64,000 bases of DNA from CBDIBC01 sp965276635 (GTDB lineage: Bacteria; Actinomycetota; Acidimicrobiia; Acidimicrobiales; Palsa-688), in NCBI GenBank assembly GCA_965276635.1, contig CBDIBC010000005.1, positions 558,001 to 622,000 on the forward strand, in the 5' to 3' direction. Shown here one piece after another: positions 1 to 8,915 of the stretch. The notes below the pieces were generated by a model, which ran no database searches, was not told where the DNA came from, and saw only the letters and a list, made by a program, of their open reading frames with translations. A program made the translations under genes and the position numbers. Numbering within the stretch: position 1 is the stretch's first letter; each line of letters begins with the position of its first letter.

Positions 1-1095
1 GCGTTCGGTGAACCCCGCTCCGCGCACGCCATCGAGGTCGAACACGGCGAGTGACTGGCTCATCAGCGTGGCTGCGTTGGGCAAACGGCCCGGCCCCATC
101 GTCTGCTCCTTGGCCAGCGGCTGGCCACTCACCCCGCCCAGGCCGTGCGTCCCCATCGTGTACCACGAGACCCGGGTGTCGTGACCGGTGATACGGGTGA
201 GCCCGAGGTCGTCGCAGGCGAGCTCGATCAAAAACTCCGCATACGGGTCTGCGCCTGCGATGCGCGGCGCGTAGATGATGCGGTTCGGGTAGACCTTGCC
301 GTCCTTCCAGATGAACGCCTCGCTGAACGCGTATCCCTGCCCGCCGTAGACGTCCGAGCAGTGGGCCTGGATGCCGAAGGCCATCCCGCTGTCCGGGAAC
401 ACCGCTTCCATCCACGCGTGCGAGCGAAAGTGGTCCATCTTGCGTACGCCACGGACATGGCCGCGCAGGCCGTGGCCGGCGAACGAGCGGGTTTGACCGT
501 CGACGGTGATGGTGCCGGTCGCCGACAACGCCTGGTCGTAACGGGCCGCCGACGGGACGAGGCCAGCGTTGACGCGGCCCGCGATCCAAAAGCCCGGGAA
601 GTCCAGCATCGCCTCCTGCGCCTCGGGAAGCAAGGTTCCCTGGATCCACACCGGAGTCACCGTGGTGGCGTCGAATTCGAGTGAGACCTTCGCGGTCGTT
701 GTCGGCGCGACTTCGCCGGCGTTGTGCCCGTCATCGGTGTTGACGAGGAGATCCCAGTCGTCGATGCGGTACTCCCACCGTCGGTAGGGCTCGACGCACC
801 GGTACTTGAGGTTCTCCGCCTCGGGCGCGTCGCCGCGGGTGATCTGCTTCGAGTTCGGCATGGACTGCAGGATCCGGCCGTCCGTCCAGTAGACCGTCGC
901 GCGCCCCTCGGCGACGCCGTCCTTGGCATGGAGGCGCAGCTCGACACCGATATCCTGATCGGGATCATTGAGCCAGACCGCCATGGTCTCGCCGACCTCG
1001 GAGTCGTCCGGATACGGGCCGGTGAGCAGGTGGTCCTGCTCGGGGGTGAGGTCGGCCGACCACGAGTCGGCGGTCCCGGGCTGGTGGGTAAACAC
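1..1095 (-). CDS. Uncharacterised lipocalin/AttH-like protein, 3' end outside window
   Basis: The reading frame is open from a GTG at 1095 (GGGAG six bases upstream) to the left edge with no stop, giving at least 365 residues, so the C-terminus lies outside the window. The frame is also open further upstream (a Phe-Gly-Ile-Ile-Ser stretch precedes the GTG), so the start is uncertain. Visible pieces include HQPGTADSW near the start, a central GTLLPEAQEAM and GHGLRGHVRGVRKMDHFRSHAW about 240 residues in. It resembles the protein at 7488-8510 (GTLSKDAKEL, RDVGGFWGHCWPSALFP), so the two are paralogues. From memory this family is labelled DUF7064/DUF7065 and has a predicted two-domain beta-barrel fold. 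It is common next to lipid and CoA-thioester catabolic genes. No catalytic function is known to me. Confidence 0.72.
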   Translation of the reverse strand, partial: MFTHQPGTADSWSADLTPEQDHLLTGPYPDDSEVGETMAVWLNDPDQDIGVELRLHAKDGVAEGRATVYWTDGRILQSMPNSKQITRGDAPEAENLKYRCVEPYRRWEYRIDDWDLLVNTDDGHNAGEVAPTTTAKVSLEFDATTVTPVWIQGTLLPEAQEAMLDFPGFWIAGRVNAGLVPSAARYDQALSATGTITVDGQTRSFAGHGLRGHVRGVRKMDHFRSHAWMEAVFPDSGMAFGIQAHCSDVYGGQGYAFSEAFIWKDGKVYPNRIIYAPRIAGADPYAEFLIELACDDLGLTRITGHDTRVSWYTMGTHGLGGVSGQPLAKEQTMGPGRLPNAATLMSQSLAVFDLDGVRGAGFTER

Positions 1096-1571
1096 GATGT
1101 CTCCCGCAGGGTGTCGAGAAATGATTCCAAACCGCGACGGGCTGTCGCAAGCAGGCGGGGCGCCCGTCCCGCATGGGCCCGGCGTCCGGGGGGATCAGGA
1201 TATCAGGCGGACGATGACGACTTTCGGTACGCCGCCCAAGCTGGGTCACGTCGCCTCGGCGCAGGGCTGAGTGAGGCGATCACCCCGGTCGTGGCCGAGC
1301 CCGGGACGCCGGCCTCCTCAGAGACCAGATCGGCGACGACGAGCTGGGTAGATGATCCTCGACGCTCGCCACGCGCTCCCTTCCCGGTGAGCCAGCGGTC
1401 GACAAGGGTCACGCTCCGACTGCAACCTCGTGGATCTCATCAGCACAGCGCTAGCGGTCAGCTCTCGCAGCTCCCGGATCGGCTGCGGGGCAACCCATGG
1501 ACGCGTCACTTTGGCCCGGCTCACCCAGATCATCCGGGATTTCACCCAGGAGGCCAAGGGCTGCGCGCCGC
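1096..1571. other. Intergenic stretch, no gene recognised
   Basis: About 480 bases separate two genes on the same strand. Frames on both strands are open in places but low-complexity Arg/Ser/Pro rich, as expected for antisense or random frames in GC-rich DNA. A plus-strand frame open from about 1390 to 1593 has more normal composition (it includes TLARLTQIIRDFTQEAKG) but has no start and no family I recognise. It could be the tail of a lost gene. Confidence 0.4.
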
Positions 1572-2012
1572 TCAGTCGGCAGCCGGGGCGTAGTTGAACA
1601 TCCAACGCACGCCAAAGCGGTCGAGACACGTTCCCCACGTGGCGCCCCAGAACATATCGGCCAGTGGCGAGCAATCGCTGGAACCTGCGGACAGTGCGTC
1701 GTAGAGGCGCTGCGTCTCTTCGCGACTGTCCGGTTCGAGGTTGATCGTGGTGTTGTTGCCGATCCTCAGCTCGTGGTTCATCGACTCCAACATGTCGGTG
1801 GCCATGAGCACGTGGCCGCCCAGGATGGGCAGCTCGACGTGCATCACCATCCGCTTCTCGCCCGTGGACAGCGTCGGCCCGTTGGGGTCGGCGGGGACGT
1901 CCTCCATCCGCTGGATCGGACCCAAATAGTCCGTCCCGAACACCTCTCGATAGAACTCGAATGCCTCCTCGGTGTTGCCCTGGAAGTTCAGGTACGTGCT
2001 CACTCGTGCCAC
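1572..2012 (-). CDS. VOC-superfamily (PhnB/glyoxalase-like) protein
   Basis: The 146-residue protein starts at the GTG at 2012, preceded by GAGGAGAG. A longer upstream frame overlaps the neighbouring amidohydrolase and is rejected. The sequence VSTYLNFQGNTEEAFEFYREVFGT, an internal GHVLMATDM and the closing WGATWGTCLDRFGVRWMFNY are hallmarks of the PhnB-like branch of the vicinal oxygen chelate superfamily, and the length fits one PhnB unit. Members of this branch often lack a full metal-binding set, and the substrate cannot be read from sequence. It lies 13 bases downstream of the amidohydrolase gene and is probably co-transcribed with it. Confidence 0.85.
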   Translation of the reverse strand: MARVSTYLNFQGNTEEAFEFYREVFGTDYLGPIQRMEDVPADPNGPTLSTGEKRMVMHVELPILGGHVLMATDMLESMNHELRIGNNTTINLEPDSREETQRLYDALSAGSSDCSPLADMFWGATWGTCLDRFGVRWMFNYAPAAD

Positions 2013-2025
2013 GGTGCTCTCCTCC

Positions 2026-3234
2026 TCACTCAGAGATGCCGAATCGGTCGAGTCCGAAGAGCTGGATGGCGTTGCCGCGCAAGAGGGCATAGGTGTCGGC
2101 CGCATCCAGGCCGGCATTCGTGCACAGCGCGGTAGCCACCGATGCGGAGTTCGGGAACGTTCCGTCGGCATGCGGGTAGTCGACCTCGAAGCAGATGTGC
2201 GACATGCCGATATGTTCACGCTGGGCCAGGCCGGCGGCGTCGTCGAAGATGCAGCCGTAGACCTGCCGACGCACGTAGGTCGACGGCGATTCGGCCAGGA
2301 CGATACCCCCCGTGCCGAATGAGTTGTCCGTTCGCTCCGTCCACAGGGCATCCGCTCGCTCCATGAGGTACGGAAGCCAACCGACCTGGCCCTCCGCGTA
2401 CGCGAGGTCGAGCCCGGGGTGGCGCTGCAGCGTGCCGGAGAAGACGAAATCGAGCAAAGAGTGCATGATGTTCTCGAAGCTCAGGGTCGAGCTGACGATG
2501 AAGGGGGCATCGGGTGTCGTCTGGGGCATCCGCGAGGACGATCCGATGTGCGCGCACAGGACGGTCTCGCTCGCCGCGCAGGCGGCGAAGAACCGGTCCC
2601 ACTGCCCCGAATACAGAGATGGCAGCCCCAGCGCATGGGGATTCTCAGGAAACGTGACGGCGTGGCTACCCTTGTCGGCACACCGCAGCAGCTCGCGGAC
2701 CGACAGCTCGACGTCCCAAAGTGGTACGAGCGTAAGAGGAATCAGGCGGCCACGACCGTCACCACCGCACCAATCGTCGATGATCCAATCGTTGTACGCC
2801 TGCACACAAAGGAGGGCCAAGTCCTTGTCGATCCGTTCGGCGAAGGTCTGCCCGCAGAAGCGCGGCAGCGTGTTGGGGAAGCAGACCGACGCCTCGACGT
2901 GATTGGCGTCCATGTCGGCCAGACGGTCCTTCTGCCTCCACGCTCCCGGTCGCATCTCGTCGAACGTGACCGTTCCCCAGCGGAGCTCGCCGAGCCCGGC
3001 TGCGGCCGACATCCGAGCCACGGGCTTGACCAGATCGTCGTAGTACCAGATGTCGGCCCAGTCCCCGTCGGGAGACGGCACCCAGGGGGCACCCTCACCT
3101 CCCATGAGCACGCCGCGCTCACGCTGCACACGAGGCCCCCGAGCGCGATGCCGCTCGGGAAGTCGACTCGACCACAGATCAGGAGGCTCGACCACATGGT
3201 CGTCGACCGAGATGATCCTGGGGAGCAGGCTCAT
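2026..3234 (-). CDS. Amidohydrolase family 2 protein (metal-dependent hydrolase/decarboxylase)
   Basis: This 402-residue protein opens with ISVDDHVVEP (residues 8-17), the N-terminal metal-binding D-x-H-x-x-E signature of Amidohydro_2 TIM-barrel enzymes such as those acting on orsellinate/ACMS-type acids. SHAVTFPENPHALG and a C-terminal SHICFEVDYPHADGTFP supply the later barrel strands and the usual Asp near the end. The length is normal. It overlaps the upstream D-aminoacylase-like gene by 4 bases (3231-3234), so the two are translationally coupled. Similar proteins are frequent in actinobacterial aromatic and steroid-like catabolic clusters and may decarboxylate or hydrolyse a ring product. 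The substrate is unknown. Confidence 0.88.
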   Translation of the reverse strand: MSLLPRIISVDDHVVEPPDLWSSRLPERHRARGPRVQRERGVLMGGEGAPWVPSPDGDWADIWYYDDLVKPVARMSAAAGLGELRWGTVTFDEMRPGAWRQKDRLADMDANHVEASVCFPNTLPRFCGQTFAERIDKDLALLCVQAYNDWIIDDWCGGDGRGRLIPLTLVPLWDVELSVRELLRCADKGSHAVTFPENPHALGLPSLYSGQWDRFFAACAASETVLCAHIGSSSRMPQTTPDAPFIVSSTLSFENIMHSLLDFVFSGTLQRHPGLDLAYAEGQVGWLPYLMERADALWTERTDNSFGTGGIVLAESPSTYVRRQVYGCIFDDAAGLAQREHIGMSHICFEVDYPHADGTFPNSASVATALCTNAGLDAADTYALLRGNAIQLFGLDRFGISE

Positions 3235-4982
3235 GGCGCGACCGGCCGCGGACCGGCGACCGGGCGGCGGGTGTCCACCGTCCGGGTGGCTGTTCCCGAG
3301 CGCAGCACGGTACCCGGGCGGTCGTCGGTCGGCTGGCCTCCGGCCAGGATCTCGACACCGTTCACGAAGACGTGGGCGATGCCCTCGCCGCTCGACACCA
3401 GCCGGGCCCCGCCGCCTGGAAGGTCGTCGGCCACCCGAGGTGATGTCGCACCGATGGTGGCCGGATCGAACACCACGAGGTCAGCCCAGGCACCGAGCTC
3501 GATCCGGCCCCGGTCGCGAAGGCCAAAGAGACGAGCAGGGACGTCGGTCATCAGCTCCACCGCCCGTTCGAGGGATACGAGCTGGCGTCCGCGTAGGACG
3601 TCGGCCAGAAAGCTGGTGGGATAGGAGCTGCCGCACATGCGATCGACATGGGCTCCTGCGTCGGACCCGCCGAGCAGCACATCGGGGTGGTCCCACACCT
3701 GGCGTCGCAGCGCCCAGTCCGCCACGGTATCGCTGGTCGGCTGTGGCCACAGGACCGTTCGGAGCCGGTCCTTGGCGGCGATGGCCACGATGCACGCGAA
3801 CGCGTCCTGGCCGCGCTCTTGGGCTATCTCGTCGACCCGACGTCCGGTGAGAAGCGCGTTGTCCGGATGGAAGGTCTCGCCCACCACGTAGTTCTCGAAC
3901 GTCGCCAATCTGGTGAACGACAGCGGTGACTCTGCGGCCTGCGTGGCCATCTGGGCGCGCACCTCGGGATCGGACAGTCGGCGGATCCGCTCGTCGACTG
4001 GCACATCGAGAACCTCGCCCCATCCCGGGATCAGCCAAAGGGCGCAGAAGGTGTTGAAGCTCATGGTCATGGGCACCAGCACCGGCATCGTCAGCGCCAC
4101 GATCCGGGCTCCCGCGGCACGGGCGCGGGTCGCGGCACGGAGCTGGTGGGCCGGGCGCTCGGGATCGACGGCCTCGATCCCGAGGACGTTCCAGTTCAGG
4201 GGCCTGGCCGCCGCCGCGCTCATGGCGACGAGCAGCTCCATCTCGTCGTCGGTGAATCGACGCAGGCAACCTTCGGTGATCGCTTCGAGCGAGGTGCCAG
4301 GATGCTCCCCCACGACCCGGCAGAGAGCAAGCAGCTCACGGCGGTCGGTGGCCCGGCTGGGGACAGGTCCGCCGTCGCCGTCGTCATGGGTGGGCGACGT
4401 GCTCGTCGACAGCCCCAGCCCACCGGCCCGGAGCGACGTATGAAGCAGGTCCATCATCTCGGCCAGCTCGGCGTCCGTGCTCGGCCGCTCATTTGCCGAG
4501 TCCCCCATCACGAAACGCCGAAGGGCGGAATGGCCGACCATGAACCCGGCGTTGACGGCAACCGACCCGTCGAGGGCGCCCAGGTACTCCCCGAAGGACT
4601 GCCATCCCCACGGCACCCCGGTCTCGAGCGACGCCAATGACATGCCCTCGACCTTCGCCATCATGCGCCGCGTGTAGCCGGCATCCATCGGTCGCAGTGG
4701 CGCCAGCGTGAACCCGCAGTTTCCGCTGATCACGGTGGTGATCCCGTGCGTGCTCGACGGCAGCGCGTGCGGGTCCCAGAAGAGCTGGGCGTCGTAGTGG
4801 GTGTGCGGATCGACGAAACCCGGACTGAGCACCAGGTCGTCGGCCACGACGGTGCGCCGGGCCGGCTCGTCTACCGCGCCCACCACGACGACGCGCCCGG
4901 CGCGGATCCCGACGTCGGCATGCCGAGGGGGCGAACCAGTCCCGTCGACCACCAAACCCCCAACCACCTCGAGATCCAACAT
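3231..4982 (-). CDS. N-acyl-D-amino-acid deacylase-like amidohydrolase
   Basis: A 583-residue cytosolic metal-dependent hydrolase of the D-aminoacylase/dihydroorotase-like family. SPGFVDPHTHYDAQLFWDP gives the metal-binding H60 and H62 and the following Asp64. The GITTVISGNCGFTLAP block is diagnostic for the N-acyl-D-amino-acid deacylase group, and a late GGSDAGAHVDRMCGSSYP supplies the catalytic Asp. The C-terminus returns to the small beta domain (GRIELGAWADLVVFDPATIG). Its end overlaps the next amidohydrolase by 4 bases. Family members hydrolyse amide or lactam bonds of diverse compounds, so D-amino acids need not be the substrate. The ATG at 4982 gives the expected N-terminus (LEVVGGLVVDGTG). 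Confidence 0.88.
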   Translation of the reverse strand: MLDLEVVGGLVVDGTGSPPRHADVGIRAGRVVVVGAVDEPARRTVVADDLVLSPGFVDPHTHYDAQLFWDPHALPSSTHGITTVISGNCGFTLAPLRPMDAGYTRRMMAKVEGMSLASLETGVPWGWQSFGEYLGALDGSVAVNAGFMVGHSALRRFVMGDSANERPSTDAELAEMMDLLHTSLRAGGLGLSTSTSPTHDDGDGGPVPSRATDRRELLALCRVVGEHPGTSLEAITEGCLRRFTDDEMELLVAMSAAAARPLNWNVLGIEAVDPERPAHQLRAATRARAAGARIVALTMPVLVPMTMSFNTFCALWLIPGWGEVLDVPVDERIRRLSDPEVRAQMATQAAESPLSFTRLATFENYVVGETFHPDNALLTGRRVDEIAQERGQDAFACIVAIAAKDRLRTVLWPQPTSDTVADWALRRQVWDHPDVLLGGSDAGAHVDRMCGSSYPTSFLADVLRGRQLVSLERAVELMTDVPARLFGLRDRGRIELGAWADLVVFDPATIGATSPRVADDLPGGGARLVSSGEGIAHVFVNGVEILAGGQPTDDRPGTVLRSGTATRTVDTRRPVAGPRPVAP

Positions 4983-5028
4983 CGCTGAGCCCTCCCGGCC
5001 TGACCCGTTCTCTCACCCTCACCCGCCC

Positions 5029-5919
5029 TCACCTTACGTTCTCGCCACCCCACCGGTGGATCCGGTCCCACAGCCGCTGGCGGGACGAGGCGAAGTTGTG
5101 CATGTGGGCTGAACCCTCGAGTCGCGAGGTGTCCACCGACGGTGCGGCGCGGTAGGCCGACCGCTCGGCATCAAGGTTCATGTTCACGTCCACCTCACCG
5201 GCCACAACCAGGACCGGCACGTCCACGGCTGCTGCGTCCTCGGCCAGGATGCCCGGCGTCAGCATGTTCATCGCACACGGTGGCGCCGTCGTGCTCGACC
5301 ACGCCGGGACAACACCGCCGGTTCGGAGGGGGTAGCCGGTCAGATCCTCGGCCACGATCTCGGCGGGGACATCGGGGAGATGGAAGCCGTAGGCGGTGAT
5401 AGCACCCATGAGGCGCTCGGCGACCTCCTCCTCGTCGAGCCCGGCAGGCAGGTCGAGCACACCATCGGGGCGGGGCAGCTGGATGTGCACGGCGCTGCAG
5501 CCGAGCACCGCGATCCCGGCGAACGAACGATGCCGCGCTTGCTGGACGACCAGGAGGAAGCCGCCCATCGACTGGCCGGCGCCGAGGAGAGGCCCGGTGG
5601 GCTCGAGGCGATCCACGACGGCGGCGACAGTGGCGTCGTTCGCCGCCGCCAGCCTGTCGAAGGTGAGCGTCTCGGGGTCAGCGAGGCTGCTGTCGCCGAC
5701 TCCAAGATGATCGCAGCACACCACCGTCCAGCCCCGTTCGGCGTGCCAGGCCGCCTGGCTGTAGCCGCCGGCGAGAGGAAGGTCGTAGTACCTGCGGTTG
5801 TAGCCGCCGCCCGGAAAGCAAAACAGGACGGTACCGACGGCCTCGCCGGACGAGACGACCGTTATTGCCGTCTCCAGCCCGTCGCCCACCGGCATCCGCA
5901 GCTCTGTTCGAGTGATCAC
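5029..5919 (-). CDS. Alpha/beta-hydrolase fold protein
   Basis: The 296-residue protein shows VLFCFPGGGYNRRYYDLP, an oxyanion-type motif near residues 31-48. The nucleophile elbow is G115-Q-S117-M-G119 (GAGQSMGGF). VPVLVVAGEVDVNMNLD provides the acid strand, and a late GSAHMHNF gives the likely catalytic His. There is no signal peptide, so it should act in the cytosol. It sits 46 bases upstream of the D-aminoacylase-like gene on the same strand and probably belongs to that operon, which would put three hydrolases together. An esterase or thioesterase role is likely. The exact substrate cannot be assigned. Confidence 0.82.
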   Translation of the reverse strand: MITRTELRMPVGDGLETAITVVSSGEAVGTVLFCFPGGGYNRRYYDLPLAGGYSQAAWHAERGWTVVCCDHLGVGDSSLADPETLTFDRLAAANDATVAAVVDRLEPTGPLLGAGQSMGGFLLVVQQARHRSFAGIAVLGCSAVHIQLPRPDGVLDLPAGLDEEEVAERLMGAITAYGFHLPDVPAEIVAEDLTGYPLRTGGVVPAWSSTTAPPCAMNMLTPGILAEDAAAVDVPVLVVAGEVDVNMNLDAERSAYRAAPSVDTSRLEGSAHMHNFASSRQRLWDRIHRWGGENVR

Positions 5920-5961
5920 ACGGGTCTTGCTAGCACGACACCATGGGGTCAGGCCCGAGTC

Positions 5962-6915
5962 CTACACGTTGACGCGGATGGCCTCGTCGATCGTGGCACT
6001 GCGGTCTCGCAGGCGGCCCTGCCCGTAGTCGCCGGCGATGGTGGTGCGCTGCATGTGGCGGCGATCCCCGGAGGGAATACCCGGAGCGCAGTGCATCGTC
6101 CGCCAGTTATCCCACAGGACCAGATCGTCGGGTGCGTAGTGGTGGAAATAGGCCCGTCGCTCGTCGACGACGTGGGTCACGACCTCCTCGAGGAGCGCAT
6201 CATTTTCGTCCCGGCCCAGGCCGTCGATCCGCAGCGCGAACCACGGCGAGACGTTCAACACCTTGCGGCCCGTCGTCGGCTGCCGGAACACCATAGGGTG
6301 CACCACCTCGGGGTGGCCGCCCGGTCGAGCCATGAGCTTCCTCGCTCTCGGGTCCATCCGCACCATCTCGATCCCGGCGGTGGCGCCGAATCGCTGACCG
6401 GACGCGTCGTACTCGAACGAGTAGACCACCTCCAGATCCGCGATGCGCTCCTTCAGCTCTCGAGGCAGGCGCTCGTAGGCTTCGATCTGGTCGATGAACC
6501 CGGTGTCACCTCCCTCTTCGGGTAGGACCAGGGGCCGAAGGATCCCGCCATGGTTGATCCGGTCGACGTAGACCAGGTCGAAGTGCCAAGGGAGCCATCC
6601 GCCTCGCTCGGTACCGTCGGCGAAACGGTAGACGTCGCCGAACGTGTCGTCGAACCTGATGTCAGACAACTCCGGGCGGCCCGGCTTGCTCGGGTCGCGC
6701 AATGGGTGTACCTCGGGCGTGCCGAAAACCGAGCTCAAGGCCACATGGCCGTCCTCCCCCACATCCATCCCCCGGAAGACGATGACGCCACGATCCACCC
6801 ACAGATCGACCAGCGCCGCTCGCACTGCCCCGTCGCCCAGCGACCCCACATCCAGATCGGTGACGACAGCGCCGAAGGCGAGACGGTCGCAGAGCGCACT
6901 GACACGAAAGCTCAT
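5962..6915 (-). CDS. TauD/TfdA-family Fe(II)/2-oxoglutarate dioxygenase
   Basis: The ATG at 6915 is chosen because GAGAGGA lies 7 bases upstream and the protein then begins MSFRVSALCDRLAFGAVVTDLD, as in the family. A start 54 bases earlier is possible. The 317-residue product carries the iron facial triad: H111-F-D113 in WLPWHFDLVYVD and distal H275 in DNWRTMHC, with Arg290 following in HMQRTTI as the 2-oxoglutarate anchor. These enzymes hydroxylate next to sulfonate, ether or carboxylate groups and release the oxidised fragment. It lies just upstream of the hydrolase operon on the same strand, consistent with a catabolic role. Confidence 0.88.
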   Translation of the reverse strand: MSFRVSALCDRLAFGAVVTDLDVGSLGDGAVRAALVDLWVDRGVIVFRGMDVGEDGHVALSSVFGTPEVHPLRDPSKPGRPELSDIRFDDTFGDVYRFADGTERGGWLPWHFDLVYVDRINHGGILRPLVLPEEGGDTGFIDQIEAYERLPRELKERIADLEVVYSFEYDASGQRFGATAGIEMVRMDPRARKLMARPGGHPEVVHPMVFRQPTTGRKVLNVSPWFALRIDGLGRDENDALLEEVVTHVVDERRAYFHHYAPDDLVLWDNWRTMHCAPGIPSGDRRHMQRTTIAGDYGQGRLRDRSATIDEAIRVNV

Positions 6916-7028
6916 GCTCGGTCCTCTCTCGCCGACCCCCTCGAGCCGGGCGCCGATCAAACGTAGCATCGGTGCCCGGCCCCAGGGTCAGTGGGCTCTT
7001 CCGTCGCTGATGAGCCAGCGTCTCTCGC

Positions 7029-7394
7029 CTACCAGTGCATGCTGAAGCCGGCCAGGGTCTTGGTGGTCGTCACACCGCCCGAGGCGGGGTTCAGCACATA
7101 ATCCAAGGTGATGTGCTCCAACGTTCCGTAGGCCGGGCACACATTCGTGTTGTCCTGAGTAAACATATAGTTGCTCTTGTTCACCGTATATTCACCCTTG
7201 CAGCTCTGGGTCCCGAATCCGTTGCCAGTCACGCTCATGTGCGTGTTGCACTCGGGGAAAAACGGATAGTGGATGTTGTTCGGGATGTTCCAGTTCGATG
7301 CCCCGGCGGGTGCGGCCATGGCCGCCATCCCGCCCAGAGAACCCACCAGTGCTGCGCCTGCCACTAGTGTCCGTGCCTTCGTCGTGAGATGCAT
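7029..7394 (-). CDS. Small secreted protein of unknown function
   Basis: The 121-residue product starts at the ATG at 7394 with GGGAGGAGAG just upstream. Upstream in-frame codons are rejected on that basis. Residues 1-33 form a textbook Sec signal peptide (KART then a hydrophobic LVAGAALVGSLGGMAAMAAP ending AGAS before NWN). The mature chain is short and contains three Cys (ECNTH, QSCKG, NVCPAY) and no domain I recognise. It lies between the dioxygenase and a lipocalin-like gene on the same strand with gaps of about 100 bases on each side, so it may have its own promoter. Confidence 0.75.
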   Translation of the reverse strand: MHLTTKARTLVAGAALVGSLGGMAAMAAPAGASNWNIPNNIHYPFFPECNTHMSVTGNGFGTQSCKGEYTVNKSNYMFTQDNTNVCPAYGTLEHITLDYVLNPASGGVTTTKTLAGFSMHW

Positions 7395-7487
7395 TTCTCT
7401 CCTCCCGTTGGCTTGCACAAAGCTCCCTACCCCGGACGACACGGCCCGAATCATGGGGCGTCATTCCCCGATCGCCTATTTCGTGTA

Positions 7488-8510
7488 TCAGGCCTCCAGC
7501 TGGTCGGCAGGGATCGACCGCTCCATCATGCCGAACGACTCCTCGCCGTCCCATCGATAGCGGACCCCAGCCTGCTGGAGCGCGGGAGTGAACTGCGCAT
7601 GGGTGCCCCCGGCCATGCACGAGGAGAGAATCGTCTCGCCCTCGATGCGAACGTCGCCGTCGTCGGTACGGAGTGTCAGCGAGACGTCCTCACCGTTGGG
7701 CTGGAGGCGTCGCAACCACGGCGCGTCGACCAGCGTGGCCGGGATCATTCGCTCGCCGTCGAACACGAACGCCTCGTTGTAGGTCGGCTCGCCGTTAGGT
7801 CGCTCCGGGAAGGCGAGCGCTCCGAAGCCCCGTCCGCTCGGGAACAGCGCGCTCGGCCAGCAGTGCCCCCAGAAGCCGCCGACGTCGCGGCGTCCCTGCC
7901 GGTGGATGCGCAGCCCCGTCCCCGTGAACGTCCACTCGTCATCGCCGAGGCGGACCGAGCCTCGCGCCCGGCAGAGCTGCTCGTAGCGGGGTGAGATGAA
8001 CGCCCCGGCAAAGCCCTCGTCGAACAGCTCCTTGGCATCCTTGCTGAGTGTTCCCGACACCCATGGGGGTATCGCACAGGTCAGCTCCACGTCAACACGG
8101 AGGTGGACGTCCGGCCCACCCAGGTCACCCTTGGCCAAGCTCGCAGCCGAGGTGTCCAGGGCCGTGCCGTCGTAGGTCATCGTGAGCGTCCGGAATGGGT
8201 CGTCGCAGCGAAACTCGAGGGCGCCGGCGGCGAACGTACGGCAGATGCCGTCGTCGTCGACCGGTGAACGTCCCGGTCCGGCGTCGCGCACGATGACCGT
8301 TCGGCCGTCCGGAAAACCGAGGTTCAGCGACAGGTCACGCTTCTCCCAGGACTCAGCGACCGCTTCGATACCGATGCGTGGGAGCCCGATGGCGCCCTCA
8401 TCGTCAGAGACCCAGAAGGAGGCACTCTCTCGGAACTCTGGATCCTCGGGACGCTCGGCCAAGAAGTAATCCTTGGAGGACTCCATCCCGCCATTGAGGT
8501 CGATCGTCAT
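7488..8510 (-). CDS. Uncharacterised lipocalin/AttH-like protein (paralogue of the gene at 1-1095)
   Basis: The 340-residue protein starts at ATG 8510 (MTIDLNGGMESSKDYFLAERP). Mid-protein it has PPWVSGTLSKDAKELF, then GTGLRIHRQGRRDVGGFWGHCWPSALFP and FGALAFPERPNGEPTYNEAFVFDGE. These match equivalent blocks of the gene at the left edge, so this is a second copy of the same two-domain family (DUF7064/7065-like, from memory). The fold is predicted to be calycin-like and could bind a lipophilic ligand. Its position between the dioxygenase and a dienelactone-hydrolase-like gene fits the catabolic setting. No catalytic motif is evident. Confidence 0.72.
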   Translation of the reverse strand: MTIDLNGGMESSKDYFLAERPEDPEFRESASFWVSDDEGAIGLPRIGIEAVAESWEKRDLSLNLGFPDGRTVIVRDAGPGRSPVDDDGICRTFAAGALEFRCDDPFRTLTMTYDGTALDTSAASLAKGDLGGPDVHLRVDVELTCAIPPWVSGTLSKDAKELFDEGFAGAFISPRYEQLCRARGSVRLGDDEWTFTGTGLRIHRQGRRDVGGFWGHCWPSALFPSGRGFGALAFPERPNGEPTYNEAFVFDGERMIPATLVDAPWLRRLQPNGEDVSLTLRTDDGDVRIEGETILSSCMAGGTHAQFTPALQQAGVRYRWDGEESFGMMERSIPADQLEA

Positions 8511-8915
8511 GCCGTCTCCTTGTCACTTGTCGATGCTGGGTGTGATCCGACGAGATGTCGAAGAATCGCTGTTCTCTGTCGGCATCGGAGCTCGATCGGC
8601 CATGGCAACGACGTTCGCCACATCGTTACCTCGCCCACCCAGGCGCGCCGGTCACATCCCTCGGGCACAGGACCCGGGATCCCGGCTGCTGAAAACATCG
8701 TTGTCAGTCTGTCCGATCCGTCACCCGGACGCAACCGGTCCCGAGCCAGTCTCCACACCCCGGGGACCAGACGGGCACGGCTGGCGGCGAAGCGTCGGAA
8801 GATGCCGATGGCCACGTAGAAGGCGATCTGCGGCCCCGACGTAGGTGTGGGGCAACGGTGCCACGACTTTGGTCTACCATCGCCAGCGATCCTGCGGGAT
8901 CTCGGGGAATACGGG
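8511..8915. other. Divergent intergenic region
   Basis: About 400 bases lie between the leftward lipocalin-like gene and the rightward dienelactone-hydrolase-like gene. It should contain both promoters. I see no clear palindrome, RNA gene or credible ORF. Open frames here are Arg/Pro/Ser-rich shadows. Confidence 0.4.

Noticed and set aside
724..1593. A 289-codon rightward frame
   Set aside because: It overlaps the leftward lipocalin-like gene, is Arg/Gly rich and shows no domain.
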